From contig NZ_JAHZQZ020000022.1 of NCBI RefSeq assembly GCF_019449275.2, positions 248,001 through 312,000 of the forward strand: DNA of 64,000 nt. The letters run 5' to 3'. Origin of the DNA: Microbacterium sp. HD4P20 (GTDB lineage Bacteria; Actinomycetota; Actinomycetes; Actinomycetales; Microbacteriaceae). Position numbers and translations under genes: made by a program. The notes beneath the pieces are model-generated. The model worked only from the letters and a program-made list of their open reading frames with translations. It was not told where the DNA came from and did no database searches. Shown piece after piece: positions 23,553 to 31,999 of this stretch. Position 1 is the first letter of the stretch, and each line of letters starts with the position of its first letter.

Positions 23553-24644
23553 ATGACCCGCGAACTGCGCATCGGCTCACTGCTGGAGTCCGAGGATCGC
23601 CTGCCGGCCCATGTCCTGGCCCCCAAGCTCAATCGCCACACGTTCTGGTGTGGGCAAAGCGGTTCGGGCAAGACCTACGCGCTCGGCGTGCTGCTCGAAC
23701 AGGTGTTGTTGCAGACCCGGATGCCGCTGGTCGTGCTCGATCCGAACTCCGACTTCGTCCGCCTCGGCGAGGTCCGCGCCGAGGCGGCGCCCGAGGCGGC
23801 CGCTGAGCTGCAGAGCCGCGACATCCGGGTCCGCCGTCCTGGCGGCCGCGACGGAGCCGAACCGTTGCATGCACGGTTCCTCGATCTGCCGCTCCGCTCC
23901 CGCGCCGCGGTCCTCAACCTCGACCCGGTTCTCGACGCCGAAGAGTACAACGGGCTGCTGCAGGTGGAGTCCGAGGTGTCGCAGATCGCCCAGGGACGCC
24001 TGATCGAATTCCTGCGGGCCAGCGACACGCCGCTCCGGCACCGGCTCGCGATGCGTCTGGAGAACCTCGGGGTCACGGAGTGGGATCTGTGGGCGTGGGG
24101 CCAGCGCAGCATCACCGAAGACATGGACGACCGGCCCGACGCGACCATCGTCGATCTCGGCGGATTTCCGACCCAGGCCGAGTCGCGCACCGCAGCGCTG
24201 GCCGTGCTCGACCATCTGTGGGAGCGCCGCGAGGAGCGGGTCGGGCGCCTCATCGTCATCGACGAGGCGCACAACCTGTGCCGTCCCGATCCGGCGACGC
24301 CGATGGAAGTCCTGCTGACCGAGCGCATCGTGCAGATCGCCGCGGAAGGCCGCAAGTACGGACTGTGGCTGCTGCTGTCGACCCAGCGGCCGTCCAAACT
24401 GCACCCGAACGCGCTGTCGCAGTGCGACAACCTCGCGCTCATGCGTATGAGCTCGCCGCGCGACCTCGCCGAGCTCGCGGACGTATTCGGCTTCGCGCCG
24501 AGCTCGCTCCTCGAGCGCTCGCCGGGGTTCGCGCAGGGTCAGGCACTGTTTGCCGGCGGCTTCGTGGAGTCGCCGACCCTGGTGCAGATGGGCGGCCGGC
24601 TCACCCACGAGGGCGGCTCCGACGTCTCGGTGCCGCTGCGCTGA
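23553..24644 (+). CDS. HerA-like ATP-binding protein (FtsK/HerA superfamily)
   Basis: 363 residues. Walker A GQSGSGKT at 34-41 directly after FWCG, a conserved VLDPNSDFVRLG after strand 2, Walker B RLIVIDEAHNL at about 232-242, then a sensor-like LLSTQRPSKLHPNALSQCDN, and Arg-rich region RMSSPRDLAELADVF. HerA-like ATPases are hexameric pumps for DNA or proteins, usually paired with a NurA nuclease or a partner such as Sir2; none is encoded here. It forms a pair with chorismate mutase (46 bp gap). Likely cytoplasmic; role unknown. Confidence 0.85.
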   Translation: MTRELRIGSLLESEDRLPAHVLAPKLNRHTFWCGQSGSGKTYALGVLLEQVLLQTRMPLVVLDPNSDFVRLGEVRAEAAPEAAAELQSRDIRVRRPGGRDGAEPLHARFLDLPLRSRAAVLNLDPVLDAEEYNGLLQVESEVSQIAQGRLIEFLRASDTPLRHRLAMRLENLGVTEWDLWAWGQRSITEDMDDRPDATIVDLGGFPTQAESRTAALAVLDHLWERREERVGRLIVIDEAHNLCRPDPATPMEVLLTERIVQIAAEGRKYGLWLLLSTQRPSKLHPNALSQCDNLALMRMSSPRDLAELADVFGFAPSSLLERSPGFAQGQALFAGGFVESPTLVQMGGRLTHEGGSDVSVPLR

Positions 24645-24666
24645 GCAGCCAGTCCGGCGCAGAGAT

Positions 24667-24710
24667 GCGGATGCCCCGGCCGTGCACCGCGCACGGGCCG
24701 GGGCATCCGC
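24667..24710. terminator. Bidirectional terminator hairpin
   Basis: Perfect 15-bp arms GCGGATGCCCCGGCC (24667-24681) and its complement (24696-24710), with a further GTGC/GCAC pairing inside the 14-base loop. It lies between the convergent HerA-like and ABC-permease genes. No strong T-run on either side; placement and strength argue for termination in both directions. Confidence 0.8.
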
Positions 24711-24750
24711 CTCGCGCACCGAAGCCTGGCGCGCGAGCTCGGGCAGGGGC

Positions 24751-25446
24751 TCAGGGAACGGCGCGGCGAATCGTGAGATACGAGATCCCGCCGAGCACAA
24801 CGGTGAGCGCCAACCCGCCGGCGGCGAAACCGAGCGGTCCGGCTTGGACCAGCCCCGTCCACACATCACCCCACAGCTCGAAGAACGTGATCACCCAGAT
24901 GGCAAGCACCAGCAGGAGGGCGACGCCGACCCAGATGGATGTCAGCACCAGGGCGCCGAACCGCTTGTACACGGTCGCCGACCAGAACCCGAGCATGAAG
25001 ATGAGCATCGCCATCACGAAATAGAAGAACGCGGCGAGCAGCGGTCCCCCCGACACGACCCAGTCGAGGGCGAAGAAGTAGCCGTTGACCCCCCATCCGC
25101 CCGTCGCCTCTTCGACCAGGGCCCCGACGGCGAAGACCACGCCGAGCAGGACCGCGCACATCGCCGCGGCCAGCATGGTGCCGAAGAAGAACTCCCGTCG
25201 GGTGACACTCATCGCCTGCGAGAACGGGAACGTGAGCGTCAGCGACGAGATCCCCACGAACAGCAGCACCCACAGGGGGGCCTGTGAGCCGCCCCCGTAG
25301 AACGGTCCGGAGACCCCGGCCGTGAAGAGGATCGCGTAGATGGCGAGCGAGATCGCGAACGCAGAGCCGAGAACCAGCAGCGGCACCCAGATGAAGGTCT
25401 GCTTGTTGATCAGCTGCATGCGCACGACGCTGACGGTGCGGTTCAT
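24751..25446 (-). CDS. ABC transporter permease (YtrC/ABC-2-like)
   Basis: 231 residues with about six helices: QTFIWVPLLVLGSAFAISLAIYAILF, PLWVLLFVGISSLTLTFPFSQAMSVTRREFF, MLAAAMCAVLLGVVFAVGALV and others. The start overlaps the ATPase stop by 4 bp (ATGA), so both are co-translated. Together with the ATPase and the GntR gene it makes a YtrA-type operon, a group induced by cell-wall antibiotics in other bacteria. The substrate is unknown. Confidence 0.85.
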   Translation of the reverse strand: MNRTVSVVRMQLINKQTFIWVPLLVLGSAFAISLAIYAILFTAGVSGPFYGGGSQAPLWVLLFVGISSLTLTFPFSQAMSVTRREFFFGTMLAAAMCAVLLGVVFAVGALVEEATGGWGVNGYFFALDWVVSGGPLLAAFFYFVMAMLIFMLGFWSATVYKRFGALVLTSIWVGVALLLVLAIWVITFFELWGDVWTGLVQAGPLGFAAGGLALTVVLGGISYLTIRRAVP

Positions 25447-26363
25447 CGCAGGGCCCCTTCGTCGAGGGTGGATGCGGCGCGATCGGCCGTGTTCGCGTGC
25501 GCAGTGGTGGTGCGCACGATGAGTTGCTGAAGAGACACCGGCGCCACGTCCAGCCCGGTGTCCGCAAGAAGCTGACGGTCGGCCAGAGACAGCGCGCCGA
25601 GAACGGTGACGGATGCCACATTGCCGAGCGTTTCGCGATGGATGACGGTGCGCCCCGCCACGAAGGCCTCGACCGCCGAGGCGTCGCCCACGATGTTCGC
25701 GGCACGATCGCGGACGGCATCCGTCGACTCGTCCATGAGGATCCTGCCGCGGTCGATGACCAGCACGCGCTCGATGAGGTTGGACACCTCGTCGATCAGG
25801 TGACTGGAGAGGATCACCGTGCGCGGGTGCTCGGAGTAGTCCTCGAGCAGGCGGTCGTAGAAGATCTGGCGAGCGACCGCGTCAAGGCCCAGGTAGGGCT
25901 CGTCGAAGAAGGTGATCTCGGCTCGCGCGGCGAGGCCGATGATCACGCCGACCGCCGAGAGCTGTCCGCGTGACATCTTCTTGATGCGCGTCTTCATCGG
26001 CAGCTGGAAGTCGTCGATGAGCTGCTGCGCGAGCTCGTCGTCCCAGTTCGGGAAGAACAGGCGGGCCGCACCGAACGCGTGCTTGGCGAGGGCGTCGTCC
26101 GGGTACTTCTGGCTCTCACGCACGAAGCACATTCGTGAGAGCACTTTCGCGTTCTCGTAGGGGTTCGCGCCGAACACTCGCACCTGGCCGCTGGTGGCGA
26201 AGTTCTGCGCGGTCAGAATCGACATCACCGTGGTCTTGCCGGCGCCGTTGCGCCCCAGCAGGCCGTAGATCGTGTCCTTCTCGATCGTGAAGGTCACGTC
26301 GTCGACCGCGACAGTGTCGCGGTAGCGCTTGGTGAGGTTCTTCACCTCGATCACGTGCGTCAT
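25443..26363 (-). CDS. ABC transporter ATP-binding protein of the GntR-ABC operon
   Basis: 306 residues. Walker A GRNGAGKTT (37-45), Walker B ITFFDEPYLGLDA (150-162), Q-loop near TAQNF. The signature motif is MSRGQLSAVG rather than the usual LSGGQ, a variant seen in the YtrB group. The C-terminal 80 residues are an extra domain. Supplies energy to the permease at 24751. ATG 26363 is 13 bp after the GntR stop. Confidence 0.92.
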   Translation of the reverse strand: MTHVIEVKNLTKRYRDTVAVDDVTFTIEKDTIYGLLGRNGAGKTTVMSILTAQNFATSGQVRVFGANPYENAKVLSRMCFVRESQKYPDDALAKHAFGAARLFFPNWDDELAQQLIDDFQLPMKTRIKKMSRGQLSAVGVIIGLAARAEITFFDEPYLGLDAVARQIFYDRLLEDYSEHPRTVILSSHLIDEVSNLIERVLVIDRGRILMDESTDAVRDRAANIVGDASAVEAFVAGRTVIHRETLGNVASVTVLGALSLADRQLLADTGLDVAPVSLQQLIVRTTTAHANTADRAASTLDEGALR

Positions 26364-26376
26364 AGTGTCTTCCGTT

Positions 26377-26745
26377 TCAGTCGGCGTGCGCAGAGGCGCG
26401 GTCGTTGATGAGGAGGGTGAGGTCTTCGGGGCTGAGCCCGAGCTTGCGGGCTTCGGCGAGCAGCGGATCGACGAACCGGTCGGCGAACACGGTCCGGCGT
26501 TCCCCCAGCAGCAGGTCTCGTGCGCCGGGCGCGACGAACATCCCGATCCCGCGCCGCTTGTACAGCACGCCCTTGTCGGCGAGCATCGCGATTCCTTTCG
26601 CAGCGGTGGCGGGATTGATGCGATAGAAACCGGCGAGCTCGTTCGTCGACGGCGCCTGCGCCTCTTCGGCGAGGGAGCCGTCGATGATCGCGTCCTCCAC
26701 GCTCTCGGCGATCTGGAGGAACAGCGCCCGGCCTTCTTCGATCAC
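26377..26745 (-). CDS. GntR-family regulator, YtrA subfamily
   Basis: 122 residues from GTG 26745, the short YtrA form. The winged helix reads LFLQIAESVEDAIIDGSL, APSTNELAGFYRINPATAAKGIAMLADKGVLYKRRGIGMFVAPGA. A short C-terminal helical tail replaces the ligand domain of larger GntR proteins. It should repress its own operon; a 26-bp dyad sits 18 bp upstream of the start. First gene of the operon regulator-ATPase-permease. Confidence 0.93.
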   Translation of the reverse strand: MIEEGRALFLQIAESVEDAIIDGSLAEEAQAPSTNELAGFYRINPATAAKGIAMLADKGVLYKRRGIGMFVAPGARDLLLGERRTVFADRFVDPLLAEARKLGLSPEDLTLLINDRASAHAD

Positions 26746-26762
26746 ACCACGCCCCTGTTGGT

Positions 26763-26788
26763 TGGTTAGTTACTCCACCAACTAACCA
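26763..26788. promoter_or_regulatory. 26-bp inverted repeat, YtrA-type operator
   Basis: Perfect 9-bp arms TGGTTAGTT (26763-26771) and AACTAACCA (26780-26788) around an 8-bp spacer, immediately upstream of the GntR gene. TAACTA on the minus strand within the dyad could be its -10 box, so binding would block transcription. The wide spacer and AT-rich arms suit a GntR dimer. Confidence 0.75.
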
Positions 26789-26857
26789 TGGTAGCGGCGG
26801 TCATGTCAACATCGACTCGACCGCGGAGGGGTCGGACATCGACTACCGTGGGCGGGT

Positions 26858-27874
26858 ATGCGGCGGGTGACACTTCGAGACGTGGCACGCGTCGCGGGAG
26901 TGTCGCGCACTACGGCGTCCAACGTGGTCATGGGGACCGGCAGGGTCTCCGACGAGACTCGTGCCCGGGTGCGGCAGGCGATGTCGGACCTCGGATACGT
27001 CTACAGTCAGGCGGCAGGATCGCTGCGACGACAGTCCTCGCGGGCCGTCGGTGTGGTCGTCACGAACATCCACCGACCCCATTTCGGCGAGCTCCTCATC
27101 GGATTGGAATCCACGCTCACTGAAGCCGGCTACACCGCGCTGATGGTGTCGACATTCGATCAGCTCGATCGTCAGGAGCGCGCGGTGAGCATCCTCCGTG
27201 AACATGATGTCGCCGGTTTGGCGATGATCCCGGCGACCGGCAGCGGTGACGAACTCTTCTCCACGCTGCAGGACTGGGCGGTTCCGTCGGTCTTCGTTTC
27301 GCGATACGTGCGTGGGAGATCGCACCCCTATGTCGGCGCCGACGACGTCCAGGGTGGTCGTCTCGCTGTGCGGCATCTGCTCGAACACGGTTGCCGTCGG
27401 ATCGCGTACCTCGGCGGAAACCCCGGTGTTCCTTCACGGACCGACCGGATCGAGGGAGCGTTGCGCGCGATTGAGGAGCATGGCTCGGATGTGTCGTTCG
27501 TGGAACTCGTCGGCGAGCCGAGTGGCGACGGGGGTGTCGGGCTCGGTCGCGCTCTGGTCGCGAGCGGGGAGCTGCCCGACGGGGTTCTCTGTCACGGGGA
27601 TGCCGTGGCGATGGGCTTCGAACGAGCGCTTTACGATGCCGGACTCAACCGGCCGGGCGACGCGCCCGACGTGAGGGTGATCGGCTACGACGGCGTCGCG
27701 GCCACCGGGTATTCGGTGCCCTCGCTGACGACCGTCGAGACGAACGGGCTCGAACTCGGCCAGCAGGCAGCCGCCGAGCTGATCCGAGCCCTGCGCACCG
27801 GCGAGCCAGTCAATTCCCAACTGCACGAGCCGCGCCTCATCGTCCGCGAATCTTGCGGCGACCACGCCTCCTGA
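26858..27874 (+). CDS. LacI-family transcriptional regulator of the transport-lyase operon
   Basis: 338 residues. N-terminal helix-turn-helix TLRDVARVAGVSRTTASNVVMG and hinge helix SQAAGSLRRQSSRAVGVV, then a full periplasmic-binding-protein-like ligand domain with NPGVPSRTDRIEGAL and RVIGYDGVAATGYSVPSLTTVE. It sits directly upstream of, and in line with, the transporter genes, and a perfect palindrome lies just after its stop. It should release that operator when its ligand, presumably the transported compound, is present. Confidence 0.93.
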   Translation: MRRVTLRDVARVAGVSRTTASNVVMGTGRVSDETRARVRQAMSDLGYVYSQAAGSLRRQSSRAVGVVVTNIHRPHFGELLIGLESTLTEAGYTALMVSTFDQLDRQERAVSILREHDVAGLAMIPATGSGDELFSTLQDWAVPSVFVSRYVRGRSHPYVGADDVQGGRLAVRHLLEHGCRRIAYLGGNPGVPSRTDRIEGALRAIEEHGSDVSFVELVGEPSGDGGVGLGRALVASGELPDGVLCHGDAVAMGFERALYDAGLNRPGDAPDVRVIGYDGVAATGYSVPSLTTVETNGLELGQQAAAELIRALRTGEPVNSQLHEPRLIVRESCGDHAS

Positions 27875-27895
27875 CGGCGACGCACCGAAGAGGGA

Positions 27896-27925
27896 TTGAC
27901 AGTTCTCATCTGTTCGTGGCAACCT
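27896..27925 (+). promoter_or_regulatory. Possible promoter of the transport-lyase operon
   Basis: A consensus -35 box TTGACA lies at 27896-27901. The best -10 candidate at standard spacing is CAACCT at 27920-27925 (18-bp spacer), which is weak. A weak -10 suits a promoter needing or resisting a regulator, and the LacI operator begins 10 bp downstream. Confidence 0.4.
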
Positions 27926-27934
27926 GTCGTCCAC

Positions 27935-27956
27935 TATGGTGGATCGATCCACCATA
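27935..27956. promoter_or_regulatory. Perfect 22-bp palindrome, LacI-type operator
   Basis: TATGGTGGATC (27935-27945) is followed directly by its exact complement (27946-27956). LacI operators are usually near-symmetric with a central CG, as here (C27945-G27946). It lies between the regulator gene and the binding-protein gene, 63 bp upstream of the latter's start. Confidence 0.85.
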
Positions 27957-28018
27957 CCCGTTCGCAGCATCCCGCACGTTTGAGAGTTTGCGCCACGCGC
28001 CAAAGGAGGCACCTGGAA

Positions 28019-29077
28019 ATGAACCGCAGAAACCTGGTCGCGGGAGCGGCCCTCGCCCTCGCGGGTCTGAGCCTGGCAGGTTGCGGCCTGCAGCAGCCGA
28101 GCGGCGGCGACGCCGGAGGAGATGGTCCGACGGGCGGATCCGGGACGGTGACGATCTACTCGCCGAGGCCCTCGGCGATCACCGACCACATCATCGAGGA
28201 CTTCGAGGAGAAGTCCGGCTACAACGTGCAGCTCGTGACCCTCGGAGCAGCCGAGGTCGCCGACCGCATCAGGGCGGAAGGGGCGAACACGCAGGCGGAC
28301 GTCTGGTGGGGCGGGACGCCGTCGCTCTTCGACGCCGCGGCAGCGGAGGACCTCGTCGAGCCATGGTCGGACGGCATCCTCGACCGGGTGCCCGAGGAAT
28401 TCCACGGCCAGGACGACAAATGGGTCGCCGAGATGCAGCAACTGCAACTCATCGCGTACAACTCCGACATGATCGATGAAGCCGATGTGCCTGCGGACTG
28501 GGTGAACCTCACGGACCCGGAGTACGCCGACCAGATCCTGATCCGGGACGTCGCGGCGTCCGGCACGATGCGCGGGGTCTACTCGGCGATGATCTATCAG
28601 CATTTCGCGGAGGACGGCGTACCGGATGCCGGGTACGAATATCTGCGTGCACTGGACGCGAACACGAAGGACTACGCCGCCAACCCCGAGGACCTATACC
28701 TGCGCCTCGAGCGGCAGGAAGCGGCCATCACCATCTGGAACCACCAGGACATCCTCGCTCAGGCGGCGGAGGGGGCAGCTTTCGCGATCCACGTGCCGGA
28801 GTCCGGCGCTCCCATCAACCTGGACGGCATCGCCAAGGTCGCCGGCGCGCCCAACCCGGAGGGGGCGGAGGCTTTTGCCGACTACATGTTCAGTGACGAG
28901 ACGCAGACGTGGCTTGCCGAGAACGCGTTCCAGATTCCCACGATGGAGATCGAGGCCGAGCCGGAGTGGCTGTCGGAGATCGAGATCGTCGAGTTCCCCG
29001 TGGATCGGGCCGTGATCGCCGAGCACGAGCAGGAATGGATCGACTACTGGCTCGAGAACATCAAGAACCAGGGATGA
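28019..29077 (+). CDS. ABC transporter substrate-binding lipoprotein (FbpA/PotD-like, family 1)
   Basis: 352 residues from ATG 28019 with AAAGGAGG nine bases upstream. Signal peptide ending at LAGC with Cys22 lipidated. The mature part follows the type of iron(III)- and polyamine-type binding proteins: VTIYSPRPSAITDHIIEDFEE, ADVWWGGTPSLFDAA, QLIAYNSDMI, VAASGTMRGVY and PINLDGIAKVAGAPNPEGAEAF. It lacks an obvious Tyr pair for iron at the expected positions, so I do not assign iron. Captures the substrate outside the cell for the next two genes' products. Confidence 0.88.
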   Translation: MNRRNLVAGAALALAGLSLAGCGLQQPSGGDAGGDGPTGGSGTVTIYSPRPSAITDHIIEDFEEKSGYNVQLVTLGAAEVADRIRAEGANTQADVWWGGTPSLFDAAAAEDLVEPWSDGILDRVPEEFHGQDDKWVAEMQQLQLIAYNSDMIDEADVPADWVNLTDPEYADQILIRDVAASGTMRGVYSAMIYQHFAEDGVPDAGYEYLRALDANTKDYAANPEDLYLRLERQEAAITIWNHQDILAQAAEGAAFAIHVPESGAPINLDGIAKVAGAPNPEGAEAFADYMFSDETQTWLAENAFQIPTMEIEAEPEWLSEIEIVEFPVDRAVIAEHEQEWIDYWLENIKNQG

Positions 29078-29144
29078 GCGGCTTCGACGGAGGGCAGCGC
29101 GCCGCCGCCGGAACCCCCTCCACCCCGCCCCGAGGAGACAGCGC

Positions 29145-30206
29145 GTGATCCCGATCCGACTCGACGGAGTCAGCAAGACCTACGGCGAGGACTCCGAGGC
29201 CGAGCCCACCGTCACCGTCGATCTGACTGTCCAGGCCGGCGAGTTCTTCACACTGCTGGGGCCGTCCGGGTGTGGGAAGTCGACACTGCTGCGCATGATC
29301 GCGGGCTTCGTGCAGCCGAGCGCGGGTCGCATCCGCTTCGGGGAGAAGGACGTGACGGGGCTGCCTCCTCACAAGCGCGGCACGGGCATGGTGTTCCAGA
29401 ACTACGCACTGTTTCCTCACATGCCTGTCGCAGACAACGTGGCCTACGGACTCAAGCTGCGCAGGGTCTCGAAGGCCGAACGCGTCCGCCGGGTGGATCG
29501 GGCGCTCGAGCGCGTCGGACTCGAGGGCTACGGCCGACGGCGCATCGACCAGCTGTCGGGAGGACAGCAGCAGCGGGTGGCGCTCGCGCGCGCGATCGTG
29601 ATCGAGCCCGACGTGCTGCTGCTGGACGAGCCCTTGTCCAATCTCGATGCGAAGCTGCGCGAGGAGACGCGGATGCAGATCCGCGAGGTGCAGAAATCCG
29701 CCGCCACGACCGCCGTCTATGTGACGCACGATCAGGCGGAGGCCATGGCGATGAGCGACCGCATCGCGGTGCTCGCCGATGGCCGGGCGCACCAGATCGA
29801 CACGCCGCGCAAGGTCTACAGCGAGCCCGCGACGGCGTTCGTGGCCCGGTTCATCGGACGCAGCAACGTCGTTGCCGTCCAGATCGAATCTGTCGAACCG
29901 GACGTCGCCCACGTCCGATTCGGGGACGGTCGGCTCATCGTGCATCGATCGAACCAGGAGGCGCCGGTGGTCGGTGAGACCCGCCAGGCATCGATCCGGC
30001 CCGAGACCATCCGAATCGTCGGCGAGGCCGACGCGGATTTCCACGGTGTCATCGAATCGGTGGAGTTCCTGGGCTCCACCGCGATGCTCGACGTCGACAT
30101 CGCTGGGTCCCGCGTGACGGTCTCGACGCCCGAGATCGACGTGGAGGCCGGCTCGCGCGTCGGATTGACGGTCGCTGCCCGCAGCGGATGGCTGATCCCG
30201 TCGTGA
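29145..30206 (+). CDS. ABC transporter ATP-binding protein (FbpC/PotA-like)
   Basis: 353 residues from GTG 29145, preceded by GAGGAG. Walker A GPSGCGKST (39-47), FQNYALFPHMPVADNVAYGL, signature LSGGQQQRVALARA, Walker B LLLDEPLSNLDAKLRE, switch His in VTHDQAEAMAMSDR, and a C-terminal TOBE domain (about 275-350) as in importers for iron, polyamines or phosphonates. Drives uptake through the fused permease, whose start overlaps this gene's end by 19 bp (or by 4 if GTG 30203 is used). Confidence 0.93.
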   Translation: MIPIRLDGVSKTYGEDSEAEPTVTVDLTVQAGEFFTLLGPSGCGKSTLLRMIAGFVQPSAGRIRFGEKDVTGLPPHKRGTGMVFQNYALFPHMPVADNVAYGLKLRRVSKAERVRRVDRALERVGLEGYGRRRIDQLSGGQQQRVALARAIVIEPDVLLLDEPLSNLDAKLREETRMQIREVQKSAATTAVYVTHDQAEAMAMSDRIAVLADGRAHQIDTPRKVYSEPATAFVARFIGRSNVVAVQIESVEPDVAHVRFGDGRLIVHRSNQEAPVVGETRQASIRPETIRIVGEADADFHGVIESVEFLGSTAMLDVDIAGSRVTVSTPEIDVEAGSRVGLTVAARSGWLIPS

Positions 30207-31999
30207 GCTCCGCCGTCCAGACCATGACCGAAGTCGTCGCGCTCGAGCGTCCGGCGTCGGGCCGTCGGCGTCGACGCCGCGATCTCCGCACTCCGGGGGA
30301 ACGGTTCGTCGTCTTCCTCGCGATCCCTGTGTTCGCCGTCATCGCGTTCTTCGTGGTCATGCCGATGGTGCAGACAGCGATCACGAGCGCCGGCGGCGCG
30401 GGGTTGGCGGAGAACTACTCGTCCTTTCTCTCGGGGGCGACCCAACGGGCGCTCCTGCTGTCCGTGGGCATCTCGATCGCGACGGTCATACTGTGTGCGA
30501 TCGTCGGCACGCTCATGGCGGTTCTGCTCACGCGCTTCGACTTCCCCGGGCGTCGCCTGCTCGAGGTGCTCTCGGTACTGCCGTTGGCCCTTCCGCCCCT
30601 CATCGGAGCTGTGTCGTTCACTCTTCTCTTCAACGAGACGGGCATCGTCCCGCGCGCGTTGGGGCAGCTGGGAATCGATCCGGCGAGCGTCGCGGTGTCG
30701 GGCGTCGGCGGCGTGCTGCTCGTGCACGTGTTCACGATGTACCCCTACTTCTATCTCTCCGTCGCTGCCGGCCTCGCCGGCATGGATACCTCGATCGAGG
30801 AGGCGGCGGCGAACCTCGGCGCCCCCAGGTGGCGGGTGTGGCTGAACGTGGTGCTCCCGATGCTGACCCCCGCGCTCGTCGCCGGAGCCCTGCTGACCTT
30901 CATGACATCGATGGCCTCCTTCACCGCTCCGCAGTTGTACAACGTGCAGACGCTGACGATGCAGATCGTCGCGACGCGCACGGGCGGGAACTACGCGCTG
31001 GCAGCCACGCAGTCGACGGTCCTCGCGGCCGTCTCGATCGGCTTCCTCTTCCTGATGCGGTGGTACCAGGGCCGCCAGGTTCACCGGAGCCTGAGCAAGG
31101 GCGTTCAGCGATCTCGCACGCGGGCCTCCGGCTGGATGGCCGGCGCCGCGGCCGCGGGTGCGACTGTCCTCTCGCTCGTGCTGATCGCCCCGGTGGCCGC
31201 CATCGTGCTCGTGTCGTTCTCGGTCAACCGATCCTGGACGACGGAGGTACTGCCGCCCGAGTACACGCTCGACAATTACGTCAGCATCTTCACGGATCCG
31301 GAGTCCCTGCTGCCGATCAATGTGTCGGTGCAGATGGCGCTGTATGCGACGCTCGGCGCCGTGGTCATCGGCGGCGCCGCCGCTTGGGTCATATCGAAAT
31401 GGCCGCTGCGCCGGGGCCGAGGGGCGATGGATGCGGCCATCATGCTTCCGTGGGCGCTGCCGGGCACGGTGATCGGTATCAACATCGTGACCGCTTTCGC
31501 TTCGCCGGAGTGGTTCAACCTCGGCCTCGTGCTGGTGGGATCGCTCCTGATCCTCCCGATCGCATACTTCGTCCGCTACGTGCCGCTCGTCTTCCGAGAG
31601 ACGGGTGCCTCGATCGACACCCTCGACCCATCGGTGGACGAGGCGGCGCAATCGCTGGGAGCCTCGCCGTTGCGGGCCATCGCAACGGTGGTGTTGCCGC
31701 TCGTGTGGAAGGGAGTCCTCGCGGGCGCACTCCTGGCCTTCATCGACGGTGTCGGCGAGTACGTGGCATCGGTCATCGTCTACCCGGCCGGTTACGCGCC
31801 GATGTCAGTGGAGATCTACAACAGGCTCTACTCGGCCGACGTCGGCTCGGCCGCCGCTTACGGCACGCTGCAGATCGCGCTCATCTTCGTCGTGCTCCTG
31901 ATCACGACGTTCCTCGAGCGGCGCTCCGGACGACGCGGGAAGAAGGGCGCTGCGCCTGCGGCGGAGACCGCCGTGAGCACGGCAGTGGGTGTGCGATGA
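30188..31999 (+). CDS. Fused double-domain ABC transporter permease (FbpB-like)
   Basis: 603 residues carrying two binding-protein-dependent permease domains. Each ends with its own EAA loop: EEAAANLGAPRWRVWLNVVLP near residue 200 and DEAAQSLGASPLRAIATVVLP near 490. About twelve helices in total; the N-terminal 30 residues are basic and cytoplasmic. Fused permeases are typical of the iron(III) family but also occur in others. Start ATG 30188; GTG 30203 is an alternative with a GTGA overlap. Its stop overlaps the lyase start (ATGA). Confidence 0.92.
   Translation: MADPVVSSAVQTMTEVVALERPASGRRRRRRDLRTPGERFVVFLAIPVFAVIAFFVVMPMVQTAITSAGGAGLAENYSSFLSGATQRALLLSVGISIATVILCAIVGTLMAVLLTRFDFPGRRLLEVLSVLPLALPPLIGAVSFTLLFNETGIVPRALGQLGIDPASVAVSGVGGVLLVHVFTMYPYFYLSVAAGLAGMDTSIEEAAANLGAPRWRVWLNVVLPMLTPALVAGALLTFMTSMASFTAPQLYNVQTLTMQIVATRTGGNYALAATQSTVLAAVSIGFLFLMRWYQGRQVHRSLSKGVQRSRTRASGWMAGAAAAGATVLSLVLIAPVAAIVLVSFSVNRSWTTEVLPPEYTLDNYVSIFTDPESLLPINVSVQMALYATLGAVVIGGAAAWVISKWPLRRGRGAMDAAIMLPWALPGTVIGINIVTAFASPEWFNLGLVLVGSLLILPIAYFVRYVPLVFRETGASIDTLDPSVDEAAQSLGASPLRAIATVVLPLVWKGVLAGALLAFIDGVGEYVASVIVYPAGYAPMSVEIYNRLYSADVGSAAAYGTLQIALIFVVLLITTFLERRSGRRGKKGAAPAAETAVSTAVGVR

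Noticed and set aside
30493..31995. 500-codon upstream extension of the lyase frame inside the permease gene
   Set aside because: Overlaps the permease gene in another frame with low-complexity Arg/Gly sequence; the ATGA overlap at 31996 gives the true lyase start.
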